DNA of 64,000 bases from Neomoorella sulfitireducens (GCF_024733845.1 NZ_JANRHG010000006.1:120034-184033); one strand, 5' to 3'; numbered from the stretch's first letter, positions 36,914 through 46,639 are shown. Notes: generated by a model from the letters alone, not told the origin. Made by a program: numbers and translations.

Positions 36914-39331
36914 TCACTGGCGTAGCCTGGCACCAAAACGTTCCTCCAGGGCCCGTTGAATCCTATTCTGCACGGCATTTACCTCGGCATCCGTCAGGGT
37001 CCGGTCCGGCAACTGGTATACCAGGGAATAAGCCAGGCTTTTGCACCCTTCCGGTACAGGAGACCCCTGGTAAACATCGAAAAGGTTGCAGTATTTAAGC
37101 TGTTCCCCGCCTGCCTCCCTGATGATTTCTTCTACTGCTGCTGCAGGGACTTTTTCCTCTACTACAATCGCCAGGTCCCTTTCCACCGCCGGGAAACGGG
37201 GTAACGGCTCATAACCAACCTGCCCCCGGGTTAAACTGCCGGCATAGTCCCAGTCCAGCTCGAAGACACAGGCCCTGGCCGGCAAATCAAAGGCAGCCAG
37301 GACGTCCGGATGCAGTTCACCTGCAAATCCAAGGATCGTCTCACCAGCTTTAATATTTGCCGCCCTGCCGGGATGGAGGAAGGGATAATCAGCCGTAGCT
37401 TCCCAGGTGGTATTTTTGATTTTTACCCTGTCCAGGATATTTTCTAAAATACCTTTAAGATAGAAGAAATCCATCTCGCCCGCAGGCCAGTTCCAGCCCC
37501 TACCGGTACTCCCCATAACCAACCCGCCCAAACGCAGCGGTTCTGCCGGTAACTGCCGGCCTGAAGGAATAAATACCCGTCCAAGTTCATAAATGACCAC
37601 CGGCAGCACCCGGCGGCTGGCATTGCGCCCGGCCACCTCCAGCAAACCAGGCAAGAGGGAGGGCCGCATGATGCTCTGTTCGTCCCTCAGGGGATTCTGG
37701 ATTTTTACTACCCGCCGCCAGGGATGATCGTCCGGGAGCTGCAACTGGTCCAGGGCGGTGGGCCCGATAAAGCTGTAGGTAACGACTTCTACAAGGCCGG
37801 ACGCTGCTGCCGCCTCCCGCCCGGCTGCCTCCCATCGCTGGCCCTGAGTCTCTTTTTCCTGCGCGGTGATGTTACCCGGCAGGCTCGCCGGGATGTTATT
37901 ATAACCGTACAGCCTGGCAATTTCCTCTACCAGGTCGATTTCTCGGGTCAAATCGCCCCGGTAAGACGGGATGGTAACAAGGAACGGCCCTTCCCCTTCA
38001 ACTTCCAGGTGAAGACGCTGCAGGAGTTCCTTCATGATATGGGGCGCCAGCTCTGTCCCTAAGATGTAGTTTACCCTCTCCGGCCGTAAGCTGATGGTTA
38101 CCGGCCGGGACTTCCTTACATAACGATCCAGCCTGCCCCTGGCCACGCTGCCGCCGGCCAGTTCTGCCATGAGCCTGGCCGCCCGGTCGGCAGCTGCGGC
38201 CGCCCCTTCCAAATTGACACCACGTTCAAAACGGGTCGAGGCTTCCGAACGCAAGCCGAGCTTCCGGGAAGTACGGCGGATGGAAGCGCCGTCGAAGTGG
38301 GCCGATTCAATAAGGATATTGACTGTACCAGAGGTGACCTCCGTCTCCAGTCCGCCCATGACGCCGGCTACGGCTACAGGCCGGCCGGCGTCGGCAATGA
38401 CCAGCATCTCCGGATCCAGTTCCCGCTCCACATTATCCAGGGTTTTTATTTTTTCTCCTGCTGCCGCGCAACGAACGATAATCGCGTGCTGCTGCAGGAG
38501 GTCGTAATCAAAAGCATGTAAAGGCTGTCCCATCTCCAGCATGACAAAGTTGGTTATATCCACCACGTTATTAATCGGGCGCATACCGGCGGCCCGCAGG
38601 CAGGCCTGCAGCCAGGCAGGAGATGGGCCGATACGTACCCCGCTCACCAGGCGGGCCACATAGCGGGCGCACAGGTCAGGCGCTTCAATTTCCACGGTCG
38701 CAAGGTCCGCAATGCGCCGCTCATCTTCCTGTACGTCAATATCCGGGAGGAGTAAAGGCGCCCCGGTGAGGGCCGCCACTTCCCGGGCGACGCCCAGGAT
38801 GCTAAGGCAATCGGCCCTGTTAGGGGTAAGTTCCAGCACCAGGACAACATCATTGAGCCCTAAGACTTCGGCAACATCTGCACCCGGCGGAGCATCCGGC
38901 GGGAGGGTAAGGATCCCTTCCCGGTCTCCCGGGGAGATAAGGCTTACATCCAGCCCCAGCTCTTGAGCCGAGCAGAGCATACCTTCAGAGGTTACGCCGC
39001 GAAAGCTGGCCCGGTAAATTTCCTTACCTGCAGGCAACCGCGCTCCTTCCAGGGCTACGGCCACCGTCTGGCCGGCGTACACATTGGGCGCTCCCGTTAC
39101 CAGCTGCAGTTCCCGGCCGGTATCAACCCGGCAGATTACCAGGTTTTCGGCGTTAGGATGGGGAGATATAGACCTGATCTTCCCTGCTACCACACCCTGA
39201 AAACCGGCGGCCAGGCTTTCCAGGTTTTCGACCGCCAGGCCGGCCATGGTAAGTTTCTCCGCCAGCTCTTCCGGCGACAGATTGATATCTACATATTTCT
39301 TAAGCCATTTATACGGAACGCGCAAGGACAA
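36914..39331 (-). CDS. pheT: Phenylalanyl-tRNA synthetase beta subunit
   Basis: 805-residue beta subunit of the alpha2beta2 enzyme charging tRNA-Phe. Contains the tRNA-binding EMAP-like domain near the N-terminus (VVAGKIRSISPHPNAENLVICRVD), B3/B4 editing domain, B5 domain, the synthetase-like core and the C-terminal anticodon-binding fold (PLPRFPAVERDLAIVV). TTG start eight bases after pheS, with AAAGGGGTGA upstream. Regulated with pheS by the T-box leader. Confidence 0.95.
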   Translation of the reverse strand: MSLRVPYKWLKKYVDINLSPEELAEKLTMAGLAVENLESLAAGFQGVVAGKIRSISPHPNAENLVICRVDTGRELQLVTGAPNVYAGQTVAVALEGARLPAGKEIYRASFRGVTSEGMLCSAQELGLDVSLISPGDREGILTLPPDAPPGADVAEVLGLNDVVLVLELTPNRADCLSILGVAREVAALTGAPLLLPDIDVQEDERRIADLATVEIEAPDLCARYVARLVSGVRIGPSPAWLQACLRAAGMRPINNVVDITNFVMLEMGQPLHAFDYDLLQQHAIIVRCAAAGEKIKTLDNVERELDPEMLVIADAGRPVAVAGVMGGLETEVTSGTVNILIESAHFDGASIRRTSRKLGLRSEASTRFERGVNLEGAAAAADRAARLMAELAGGSVARGRLDRYVRKSRPVTISLRPERVNYILGTELAPHIMKELLQRLHLEVEGEGPFLVTIPSYRGDLTREIDLVEEIARLYGYNNIPASLPGNITAQEKETQGQRWEAAGREAAAASGLVEVVTYSFIGPTALDQLQLPDDHPWRRVVKIQNPLRDEQSIMRPSLLPGLLEVAGRNASRRVLPVVIYELGRVFIPSGRQLPAEPLRLGGLVMGSTGRGWNWPAGEMDFFYLKGILENILDRVKIKNTTWEATADYPFLHPGRAANIKAGETILGFAGELHPDVLAAFDLPARACVFELDWDYAGSLTRGQVGYEPLPRFPAVERDLAIVVEEKVPAAAVEEIIREAGGEQLKYCNLFDVYQGSPVPEGCKSLAYSLVYQLPDRTLTDAEVNAVQNRIQRALEERFGARLRQ

Positions 39332-39339
39332 TCACCCCT

Positions 39340-40362
39340 TTAAAACTGCCTTAAAAAACGCAGGTCGTTTTCATAGAAGAGGCGCAGGTCATCAATACCG
39401 TATTTCAGCATGGCCACCCTATCTACCCCCAGGCCGAAGGCAAAACCGCTCACCTCTTCCGGGTCATAACCGGACATGCTTAACACCCGGGGATGGACCA
39501 TACCGCAGCCCAGGATTTCCAGCCAGCCGGTATGGCCGCATGTCCGGCAGCCGCTGCCGCCACACATGACGCAGGACATGTCGACTTCGGCGCTGGGCTC
39601 GGTGAAGGGGAAGTAGCTGGGCCGGAAACGCAGCTGCACCTGCTCACCAAACATCTGTTTGATAAAGGCCATCAGGGTCCCCTTCAATTCGCCAAAAGTT
39701 ACCCGCCTATCCACCAGCAAGCCTTCTACCTGGAAGAACATGGGCGAGTGGGTAGCGTCATCATCCCGCCGGTAAACCTTGCCCGGGGCGATTATACGGA
39801 TGGGTAAACGGGGACGGCGGGCCTCCATGACCCGTACCTGGACGGGAGAAGTGTGGGTCCGGAGCAGAACATCCTCAGTTATATAAAAAGAATCTTGCAT
39901 ATCCCGGGCCGGGTGTTCTTTAGGAAGATTCAGGGCCTCAAAGTTGTAATAATCGCTTTCTACCTCCGGGCCTTCGGCTACATCAAAGCCCAGACCTATG
40001 AAGATGGCTTTAATTTCATTTAAAGCCTGGTAAAGGGGATGGCGGTAGCCCCTGGGAACCGGCCGTCCCGGCAGGGTAACGTCGATGGCCTCTGCCCGTA
40101 GGCGGACGGCCTGTTCCCTGCGTGAAAGGACTTCCCTGGCCTCCTGCAGGGCCTTTTCCAGGTCCTCCCGGACCTGGTTGGCCAGCTGGCCTACTCGTGG
40201 GCGCTCTTCAGGCGAGAGTTTGCCCATTCCCCTGAGAACCCCGGTTAGTTCCCCTTTCTTGCCTAAATACTGGACCCTTATCCCCTCAAGTTCCTCACTG
40301 CTGGTGGCAGCTGCAATCCGGGACAGGGCAGCATTTCTCATGGCTTCAATAGTTGCTAACAT
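39340..40362 (-). CDS. pheS: Phenylalanyl-tRNA synthetase alpha subunit
   Basis: 340-residue catalytic subunit. N-terminal coiled coil for tRNA binding, then class II motifs: motif 2 ([22 protein letters not shown]), [16 protein letters not shown], and motif 3 ([15 protein letters not shown]). [12 protein letters not shown] is a four-Cys insert found in part of the family and likely binds Zn. ATG follows GGGGTGA. Regulated by the T-box leader upstream. Confidence 0.95.
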   Translation of the reverse strand: MLATIEAMRNAALSRIAAATSSEELEGIRVQYLGKKGELTGVLRGMGKLSPEERPRVGQLANQVREDLEKALQEAREVLSRREQAVRLRAEAIDVTLPGRPVPRGYRHPLYQALNEIKAIFIGLGFDVAEGPEVESDYYNFEALNLPKEHPARDMQDSFYITEDVLLRTHTSPVQVRVMEARRPRLPIRIIAPGKVYRRDDDATHSPMFFQVEGLLVDRRVTFGELKGTLMAFIKQMFGEQVQLRFRPSYFPFTEPSAEVDMSCVMCGGSGCRTCGHTGWLEILGCGMVHPRVLSMSGYDPEEVSGFAFGLGVDRVAMLKYGIDDLRLFYENDLRFLRQF

Positions 40363-40390
40363 CTATCTCACCCCAGGTATATCAAAATAA

Positions 40391-40778
40391 AAAGCCTTCG
40401 CCCCTTCGGGACGAAAGCTTAAAAAATATCCTACACCACCCCAAGTATACCGGCACCATCATGCCGCTCCCCTCTAACGGTGGGATCACCGGCGCAGCCT
40501 ACTTTTTACTTTTCAGCCTGCTGCTCCCGGGCGAACTTCACGCGGCCTTTCCCCGGCAGCGCTTCCAGTCCACGACGCCGCCTCCCTGTGGGTTCCGTAC
40601 CGGCTACTTTGCCCATTCATAGCATTTGGATTCTTAATTTTTTACCTACTGTGTAACCAGCCTGCGGTAAATAATGTAAGCAGCAATAGAACCTGTTTTT
40701 TCGAACAACCTCCAGAAGAACTCCGCCGACAGGAACAACCTATCACGACCTTTCCTGGAGCTTTTGGGGATAACCCCA
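40391..40778 (-). promoter_or_regulatory. T-box leader of pheST
   Basis: Untranslated leader between the pheST promoter and pheS. The terminator AAGCTTTCGTCCC/GGGGCGAAGGCTT plus TTTTTATTTT (40391-40420) is preceded by GGGGTGGTG, whose TGGT bulge can pair with the ACCA end of uncharged tRNA-Phe, and by an AGTAGGC...CCGGTGATCCCACCGTTA element like those in other T-boxes. The T-box core departs from the GGTGGNACCGCG consensus after TGGT. Specifier codon not assigned. This fills most of 40363-40833; no gene there. Confidence 0.72.
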
Positions 40779-40784
40779 GGGTTA

Positions 40785-40814
40785 ATTATAGCACAGCTCT
40801 ACTTGTCGTGACAA
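40785..40814 (-). promoter_or_regulatory. Sigma-A promoter of pheST
   Basis: TTGTCA, 18-base spacer, TATAAT on the minus strand, within 50 bases after the RNA methyltransferase stop. Confidence 0.85.
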
Positions 40815-40833
40815 GGCGTAGTTTAACCGCGTC

Positions 40834-41649
40834 CTATGTTCCCTGTCGCTGCCGGAGGGCTTCATAAAGGAGGAGGGCTGCTGCAATAGCGGCGTTTAAA
40901 GATTCCACCGCCCCTGCCAGGGGAATACCTACCCTCGCGGTAGCCGCAGCCAGTAATTCCGGCCCCGGGCCATGATTCTCGCTCCCCACGGCCAGAGCCA
41001 GGGGCCCGCGCAGGTCGGCCTGCCAGAAAGTAAGGGGGGCGCCCACATCGGCCACTACGAGCTTCAACCCGGCGGCCCTTAGTTCCCGGGCCAGGACACC
41101 CGGTTCTACGCCGCTTACCACCGGCAGTTTAAAAGTGGCACCCATGGCCGCCCGGACCACCTTGGGGTTGAAGGGGTCAACGCTGCCGCGGGTTAATATC
41201 AGACCCTTTGCCCCGGCCCCCAGGGCCGTACGCCAGATGGTACCCAGGTTGCCGGGATCCTGGATGGCGGCGGCAATCATAAGGAAGGGAGGGGGGGAAG
41301 GCGGTACCGTTGCCAGCAGGGCGGCTAGAGGTTGCTCCCGTATAGGGGCGACGGCCACAACCCCCGGCGGCGTAATGGTGGTACTGATGGCCGCCATCAA
41401 ATCTCCCGCTATCGCCAGGCAGCGGTAGCCAGCTTGCTGCAGGCCGGCTACCAGCCGCTCTCCCCGGGAGGTAGCAAAAATCTGCGGGCTGTACAACACA
41501 ACTTCCAGGGGTATTCCGGACTGCAGGGCTTCCTCCAGCAGGTGGATACCCTCGATTAGATAAAAGCCCTTTTTCTCTCGCCAGGAACGTTCCTTTAAGG
41601 AGCGGGCCAGCTTCACATAACGGTTGGCTGCCGAAGTGATTAGCTCCAC
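40834..41649 (-). CDS. SpoU/TrmH-family RNA 2'-O-methyltransferase
   Basis: 271-residue SPOUT methyltransferase. N-terminal substrate-binding domain (SAANRYVKLARSLKERSWREKKGFYLIEG), then SPOUT motifs AAAIQDPGNLGTIWRTA, LAVGSENHGPG and IPLAGAVESLNAAIAAALLLYE. Methylates a ribose in rRNA or tRNA; the target site is not identifiable. Often upstream of pheST in Firmicutes. One base after trkA. Confidence 0.9.
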   Translation of the reverse strand: MELITSAANRYVKLARSLKERSWREKKGFYLIEGIHLLEEALQSGIPLEVVLYSPQIFATSRGERLVAGLQQAGYRCLAIAGDLMAAISTTITPPGVVAVAPIREQPLAALLATVPPSPPPFLMIAAAIQDPGNLGTIWRTALGAGAKGLILTRGSVDPFNPKVVRAAMGATFKLPVVSGVEPGVLARELRAAGLKLVVADVGAPLTFWQADLRGPLALAVGSENHGPGPELLAAATARVGIPLAGAVESLNAAIAAALLLYEALRQRQGT

Positions 41650-41650
41650 C

Positions 41651-42298
41651 TTAGCTTTCCTGTAACCTTTCCAGGGCTTTGTTCCGTCCTACCAGTACCA
41701 GGACATCCCCTTCTTCCACCACATCATCGGCGCCGGGGGCGGCCAGGATCTTGTTGTCCCGCTTAATAGCCATGACACTTACACCATGCTGGGCGCGTAA
41801 ATTCAGTTGCCCCAGGGTCTTACCCGCCACCCTGGCCGGGGCCACAATCTCCACAATACTGTACTCTGGCGAGAGGTCGATGTGCTCCAGGACGTTGCCA
41901 GAAGCAAGGGTATGGGCCACCCTGACCCCCATATCCCGCTCCGGGAAAACGACTTTATCCGCACCAATTTTAGCCAGGACTTTACCGTGCAGGTCGTTCA
42001 GAGCCTTGGCGACCACGCACTTGATGCCCATTTCCTTGACGATTAAAGTGACCAGGATGTTGGCCTCGACATTTTCCCCAATGGCCACAATGGCCACGTC
42101 CACATTGCGAATGCCCGCCGCCTTCAGGGCTTCCTCATCGCGGGCATCAGCCTGGATGGCCGTGGTGACCTCGTTCATGAGGGCTTCCACCTTGGCCTCG
42201 TCGCTATCAATGGCGATTACTTGGTGGCCCATGCGGGCCAGGGTGCGGGCCACGCTGGACCCGAAACGGCCCAGGCCAATGACGGCAAACTGTTTCAC
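41651..42298 (-). CDS. trkA: Potassium uptake regulatory subunit TrkA/KtrA
   Basis: 215-residue RCK protein: N-terminal Rossmann NAD/ATP-binding domain (KQFAVIGLGRFGSSVA) and C-terminal TrkA_C domain (EDVLVLVGRNKAL region). Gates the TrkH/KtrB channel according to nucleotide binding. The GTG at 42298 is chosen over an earlier ATG because GGAGG lies seven bases upstream and the Rossmann motif then starts at residue 5. Confidence 0.92.
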   Translation of the reverse strand: MKQFAVIGLGRFGSSVARTLARMGHQVIAIDSDEAKVEALMNEVTTAIQADARDEEALKAAGIRNVDVAIVAIGENVEANILVTLIVKEMGIKCVVAKALNDLHGKVLAKIGADKVVFPERDMGVRVAHTLASGNVLEHIDLSPEYSIVEIVAPARVAGKTLGQLNLRAQHGVSVMAIKRDNKILAAPGADDVVEEGDVLVLVGRNKALERLQES

Positions 42299-42311
42299 AG
42301 CCCTGCCTCCT

Positions 42312-43604
42312 TTAGCCAACAATAATCCTCTCCTCAGGATAATGTTTTATTCCCTGGCGGCCCAGGCGCTGGGCAATGGCAAAGGCCAGGGTCAGGGGCC
42401 CTACCCGGCCGGTAAACATGGTAGCGATAATAAGCAATTTGCCAGTTACCGTCAGTTTCGGCGTCAGCCCCATGGAAAGACCGACGGTGCCAAAGGCTGA
42501 TGTTACTTCAAAGAGTACCATTTGCATATCTGCCTGTTCGGTAATTAATAAAATACCAGTTACGGTAACTACCAGGAGCAGGGAAACAGCAGCAATGGCC
42601 AGAGCCTTTAAGACTGTACCCCGGGGTAACCGCCGGCCGAATACCTCAATATCAACGTTACCCCGGATAATGGTCCAGACAGCCACGGCAATGGCCGCAA
42701 AGGTAGTTGTCTTGATACCGCCACCAGTTGACCCCGGCGAAGCACCGATAAACATCAGGATAATGATAAAGAGCAGGGTTACCGGCCTTAAGTCGCCGAT
42801 TACGAGGGTATTAAACCCGGCCGTCCGCGGCGTCACGGCCTGGAAGTATGAAGCCAGGATCTTTTCTCCTAGAGGCAAAGGCGCCAGGGTTTTCGTGTTA
42901 GTATACTCAAGGAGAAAGATAATTACTGTGGCTGTAGCGATTAGCAAAAGGGTGGTACGAATGACGATCTTGCTGTGCAGGGAGAGCCGCTGCCAGGAAC
43001 GTTTGGTATAAATACCAGCTACGACGCTGAAACCCAGACCTCCAAAGATAATTAGCAAGGTAATAACCATGTTGACCAGCAAATCGCCCCGGTAATCAAC
43101 CAGGCTCTTGGAAAAAAGATCAAAGCCAGCGTTGCAGAAAGCGGAGACGGCATGGAAGATACCAAAATAAATGGCCTGTCCCAGGGGCATCTGGCTGCTG
43201 AAACGGATACTTAAAAGCAACGCCCCCAGGCCTTCAGCAAACAGTGTAAAAATGAGGACATACTTGCTCAGGCGCACGACCCCTTCTACCGTCAGCTGGT
43301 TCATGGCTTCCTGTATGACCAGCCTTTCCTTCAGGGTGATACGCTTGCCCAGGAGCAGGGCGACCAGGGTAGACAGGGTCATAAAACCCAGGCCGCCGGT
43401 TTGAATTAAAGCGAGAATAACCAGTTCACCAAATAAAGAGTAAGTAGTCTGGGTATCAACTGTTACCAGGCCGGTCACGGCCGTGGCCGAGGTGGCCGTG
43501 AACAGGGCATCAATAACCGCCACCGGTTGCCCGCTCTGGCTGGCAATGGGGAGGCTTAAGAGGATCGTGCCGGTGGCGATAACCACCCCGAAGCCAAGGG
43601 CCAT
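42312..43604 (-). CDS. Potassium uptake channel subunit TrkH/KtrB
   Basis: 430-residue K+ transporter with four P-loop/M1-M2 repeats; selectivity segments visible as TSATAVTGL, HAVSAFCNAGFD, VTPRTAGFNTL and TSAFGTVGLSMG. Paired with TrkA downstream (13 bases). Residues RLRPPQI in the same frame just upstream of the ATG match the usual family N-terminus but have no ATG, GTG or TTG before an upstream stop, so the real start is uncertain. Confidence 0.9.
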   Translation of the reverse strand: MALGFGVVIATGTILLSLPIASQSGQPVAVIDALFTATSATAVTGLVTVDTQTTYSLFGELVILALIQTGGLGFMTLSTLVALLLGKRITLKERLVIQEAMNQLTVEGVVRLSKYVLIFTLFAEGLGALLLSIRFSSQMPLGQAIYFGIFHAVSAFCNAGFDLFSKSLVDYRGDLLVNMVITLLIIFGGLGFSVVAGIYTKRSWQRLSLHSKIVIRTTLLLIATATVIIFLLEYTNTKTLAPLPLGEKILASYFQAVTPRTAGFNTLVIGDLRPVTLLFIIILMFIGASPGSTGGGIKTTTFAAIAVAVWTIIRGNVDIEVFGRRLPRGTVLKALAIAAVSLLLVVTVTGILLITEQADMQMVLFEVTSAFGTVGLSMGLTPKLTVTGKLLIIATMFTGRVGPLTLAFAIAQRLGRQGIKHYPEERIIVG

Positions 43605-43742
43605 AATCTGGGGTGGCCGCAGGCGAAAGGGCCATTCCCGAACGATACTCGTACTCTTTCACCTTCCAGAATTAGTTATGTAGAAATGCATCTTCCCCTA
43701 TTATTATGGTCGGCCCGGCCCTTGTCAAGCAGGATATAAGTG

Positions 43743-43776
43743 AAAAAGGCCGGCCAGTTTTGCCAACTGGCTGGCC
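43743..43776 (-). terminator. Terminator of infC-rpmI-rplT operon
   Basis: Twelve-base near-perfect stem GGCCAGCCAGTT/AACTGGCCGGCC (43748-43776), then TTTTTCA on the minus strand, just past rplT. Confidence 0.88.
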
Positions 43777-43791
43777 TACCACCCTGTTTCT

Positions 43792-44157
43792 TTAGGCGCC
43801 GAGGCCTAGCTTTTCTTTCGCCATATTCACCAGGCGGTTGAAACCTGCCACGTCGTTCACCGCCATGTCGGCCAGCATCTTGCGGTTAACTTCCACGCCG
43901 GCCTTTTTCAAGCCGTTAATCAAGCGGCTGTAAGTAAGGCCCTGCAGCCTGGCTGCGGCATTAATGCGGGCAATCCACAACTTGCGAAAGTCGCCTTTGC
44001 GCTGCCGCCGGTGGGCGTAAGCATAGGCCAGGGATTTCAATACCTGTTCGTTGGCCGGGCGGAATAATTTGGACTTGGCGCCAAAGTAGCCCTTAGCCAG
44101 CTTCAAGATCTTTTTATGGCGCTGGTGCTTGGTCACACCACGTTTCACACGGGCCAT
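43792..44157 (-). CDS. rplT: 50S ribosomal protein L20
   Basis: 121-residue L20 with the standard start [28 protein letters not shown] and basic N-terminal extension that binds 23S rRNA. L20 also represses its own operon in Firmicutes by binding the leader. Last gene of infC-rpmI-rplT. Confidence 0.97.
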   Translation of the reverse strand: MARVKRGVTKHQRHKKILKLAKGYFGAKSKLFRPANEQVLKSLAYAYAHRRQRKGDFRKLWIARINAAARLQGLTYSRLINGLKKAGVEVNRKMLADMAVNDVAGFNRLVNMAKEKLGLGA

Positions 44158-44172
44158 TTTCCCTACCTCCCT

Positions 44173-44373
44173 CTAAGCCTGATAAGGCAAGAGCCTGGCT
44201 ATGCGCTTGCGATCGGTGATATCAATTAAGGCAGGCTGGCGCAAACGCCTCTTGCGCTTTGGTGCTTTCCCGGCCAGCAGGTGGCTTTTATAAGCCCTGG
44301 CTCGTTTTACTTTTCCCGAGGCTGTGACGCGGAACCTCTTGGCCGCGCCGCGGTGGGTTTTCATCTTGGGCAT
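44173..44373 (-). CDS. rpmI: 50S ribosomal protein L35
   Basis: 66-residue L35, [31 protein letters not shown]. Between infC and rplT, 15 bases before rplT. Confidence 0.97.
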   Translation of the reverse strand: MPKMKTHRGAAKRFRVTASGKVKRARAYKSHLLAGKAPKRKRRLRQPALIDITDRKRIARLLPYQA

Positions 44374-44398
44374 AGTATCACCTCGAATAATTTTTCCC

Positions 44399-44911
44399 TT
44401 AAGCTTTGGGGGCCAGAATCATAACCATATTGCGCCCCTCTACTTTGGGCGGTTTTTCAATGGAGGCAAGGTCTGCCACCTGGTCGGCCAGGCGCTGGCA
44501 CAGCTTCATCCCGAGGTCGGCATGGGCAATCTCCCGGCCGCGGAACATAACGGTGACCTTAACTTTATCGCCATCCTCCAGAAAGCGGATGGCATTGCGC
44601 GCTTTGACCTGGAAGTCATGCTCTTCTATGTTGGGCCGCAGCTTTACCTCTTTAATGTTTATTATGCGCTGCTTTTTCCTGGCCTCGCGCTCCCGCTTGC
44701 TCTGCTCATATTTATATTTGCCAAAATCCATAATCCGGCAAACTGGCGGTCGCGCAGTGGGAGCCACTTCTACCAGGTCCAGGCCCTGTTCCTGGGCGAT
44801 GCGCAGGGCATCTCGCGTCGGCATAATCCCCAGTTGTTGCCCATCAACGCCAACCAGGCGCACTTCCCGGGTCCGGATTTCTCCATTGACCCTCAAATCC
44901 TTGCTGATAAT
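44399..44911 (-). CDS. infC: Translation initiation factor IF-3 (ATT start)
   Basis: 170-residue IF-3: N-terminal domain with [22 protein letters not shown] and C-terminal domain [18 protein letters not shown] place the start at ATT 44909-44911, giving [18 protein letters not shown] lies six bases before it, and infC genes characteristically use AUU or a similar non-standard codon, by which IF-3 limits its own synthesis. The TTG at 44896 is five codons downstream with no ribosome site. Confidence 0.93.
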   Translation of the reverse strand: MISKDLRVNGEIRTREVRLVGVDGQQLGIMPTRDALRIAQEQGLDLVEVAPTARPPVCRIMDFGKYKYEQSKREREARKKQRIINIKEVKLRPNIEEHDFQVKARNAIRFLEDGDKVKVTVMFRGREIAHADLGMKLCQRLADQVADLASIEKPPKVEGRNMVMILAPKA

Positions 44912-44994
44912 GCGTCACCTCCAGCTAGATTTACCGCCCAGTCAAAGACCTCCGTGATTGAGAAGTGGGTACCCCCAGTTTCTCAAAAATATAA

Positions 44995-45013
44995 GCGGGT
45001 GGATTCCACCCGC
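44995..45013 (-). terminator. Attenuator hairpin in infC leader
   Basis: Perfect stem GCGGGTGG/CCACCCGC with a three-base loop followed by TTATATTTTT, between promoter and infC. Probably the termination structure of an L20-type autoregulatory leader. The rest of 44912-45222 holds the infC leader, its promoter, and no gene. Confidence 0.7.
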
Positions 45014-45094
45014 CAAAAACAGTCCTTTTCCTGGGCAAACCTTACTGGCCCCGGGCCGTAAGGTGAGAAGCGGATGGCTTCTACTTCCTGGGAA

Positions 45095-45123
45095 AGTATA
45101 ACATAGAGGTGTGCTGGCGTCAA
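45095..45123 (-). promoter_or_regulatory. Sigma-A promoter of infC operon
   Basis: TTGACG, 17-base spacer, TATACT on the minus strand, about 185 bases before the infC start. Confidence 0.85.
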
Positions 45124-45222
45124 TAAGTTCATAGAGATTCTGTTACCGGGATGTAATAATACCCTCCGTCTAGCTGCCTTTAAAAATGTACGCCAGGTGA
45201 CACAGGAGCCCTGTTGTAAAGA

Positions 45223-46029
45223 TCAGGTTCCCGGTGCGTTCAGGTCGAGGCACACCACCTTGTTCTTGCCCTGACGTTTTGCCAGGTACATAGCCCTGTC
45301 AGCCCTTTCTATTAAATCGTTTAAATCGGCAGGCCCGCTCCCTGGATACTCTACCGCACCGATGCTAATAGTTACAACCACTTCATCCTGGCCTGGTACC
45401 ATTTGCTGGCTGGCGATCTGGGTTCTTATGCGCTCCAGGGCTATCAGAGCTTTTTCCAGGTTTGTACCGGGAAGTATGACTAAAAACTCCTCCCCACCGT
45501 ACCGTATTACTTTATCTGCCGCGCGGAGCGCCTTCTTAATGATAAAAGCTGCACTGCGCAAAACCTCATCCCCTGCGTGATGGCCGAACTGGTCATTTAC
45601 TGCCTTAAAATCATCCAGGTCCAGCATGGCGATGACCAGAGGTATTCCTTTTTCCTGCGCTTCTTTGAGCAAGTGGTTGACGATGGGATACATGGCGATC
45701 CTGTTGTATAATCCTGTCAGCGGGTCATGTTCAATCCGGTCCTTCAGCTGGAGAAGAAAAGTGTCGATAACTACCAGGATTTGCGCCAGGAATTCAGTAG
45801 CCCGGTCAATATATATCCACTGGACGGGATCGCTATCCCGCCTGATGCCCATCACTTCCCTCAGGGCACGGGTGTGGATATCGAGGATGTTGGCCGCCTG
45901 CACATAATAATCATCCAGGTTGGCGGTCAAATCCTGGTAGGCCTCCAGCAGAACACCCTCTGCTCCACCCTCACACACGTATCGTTCTAAAAAGTTCCTG
46001 TAGGTATCGTAAAACGCTTCTGCAAGCAA
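45223..46029 (-). CDS. GGDEF diguanylate cyclase of stressosome operon
   Basis: 268 residues: an N-terminal helical domain (about 1-115), similar to stressosome-linked sensory or linker regions, and a C-terminal GGDEF domain with HDPLTGLYNR, metal-site DLDDFKAVNDQFGH and active-site RYGGEEF, so cyclase activity is likely. TTG start at 46029 chosen: GGAGGTGG lies seven bases upstream and it directly follows the RsbX-like stop; an earlier start would overlap that gene by 145 bases. In Moorella thermoacetica the stressosome output is known to reach a diguanylate cyclase encoded in this operon. Confidence 0.88.
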   Translation of the reverse strand: MLAEAFYDTYRNFLERYVCEGGAEGVLLEAYQDLTANLDDYYVQAANILDIHTRALREVMGIRRDSDPVQWIYIDRATEFLAQILVVIDTFLLQLKDRIEHDPLTGLYNRIAMYPIVNHLLKEAQEKGIPLVIAMLDLDDFKAVNDQFGHHAGDEVLRSAAFIIKKALRAADKVIRYGGEEFLVILPGTNLEKALIALERIRTQIASQQMVPGQDEVVVTISIGAVEYPGSGPADLNDLIERADRAMYLAKRQGKNKVVCLDLNAPGT

Positions 46030-46030
46030 G

Positions 46031-46639
46031 TTACGGCCACCTCCTGCCCACAAGAACGCTGGCATCGTCTTCCGCGATGCCGTACTGTTCAAGTACTGAA
46101 CAGGCCAGGTTAAACCCATCGTCATACCACAGCTTCCCGTCGTAGCTGTCTGGTAGAAAGCTGCGCCTGATCCCATCTGAGCAGACCATCAGTAAGGATT
46201 TATCATTTATTTTCACGCTGCGTACAGCAGGGAGCAGTTTCCGGCCCCCGACAATCCCCGCCTGCCCGGGGAGGACTTCAAACCTCCCCCTGTTAATTAC
46301 CCATCCCCGGAGATTGCCGACCAGGATATAATCTATAGAGTGATTGTTAAGGAGGCTCAAAAAAAGCGCACAACCACGAGAGCGGGAAGCGGACTGCTCT
46401 ACCCGCCTGTAGATGTCCAGCAGGTTTTCTCCGCCTTCTTCCAGCTCCCGGCGTATACCCTGCAGGGAGCAGTAAGCCTCTTCTCCGTGTCCAAGCACAT
46501 CAACGGCCGCCACAAGGAGACCGCCTCCGCCCCCGCAGGCATAACAAAAATCTCCGCCCACGGTATACCCCCGGTGGGGTCGCCAGCAGGCCCAGACCTG
46601 CCAGCCGCTCCCTTCGGCTGCCTGCCGGGACAGTGTCAA
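46031..46639 (-). CDS. rsbX: RsbX-like PP2C phosphatase
   Basis: 202-residue PP2C-type Ser/Thr phosphatase (SpoIIE-like fold): TVGGDFC, AAVDVLGHGEEA, LVGNLRGWVINRG and VCSDGIRRSF hold the metal-binding Asp and Gly residues. RsbX removes phosphate from RsbS and RsbR to reset the stressosome. Overlaps rsbT by four bases and adjoins the GGDEF gene. Confidence 0.88.
   Translation of the reverse strand: MTLSRQAAEGSGWQVWACWRPHRGYTVGGDFCYACGGGGGLLVAAVDVLGHGEEAYCSLQGIRRELEEGGENLLDIYRRVEQSASRSRGCALFLSLLNNHSIDYILVGNLRGWVINRGRFEVLPGQAGIVGGRKLLPAVRSVKINDKSLLMVCSDGIRRSFLPDSYDGKLWYDDGFNLACSVLEQYGIAEDDASVLVGRRWP

Noticed and set aside
40353..40622. 89-codon plus-strand frame in the pheST leader
   Set aside because: The region is a transcribed T-box leader on the other strand; no ribosome site.
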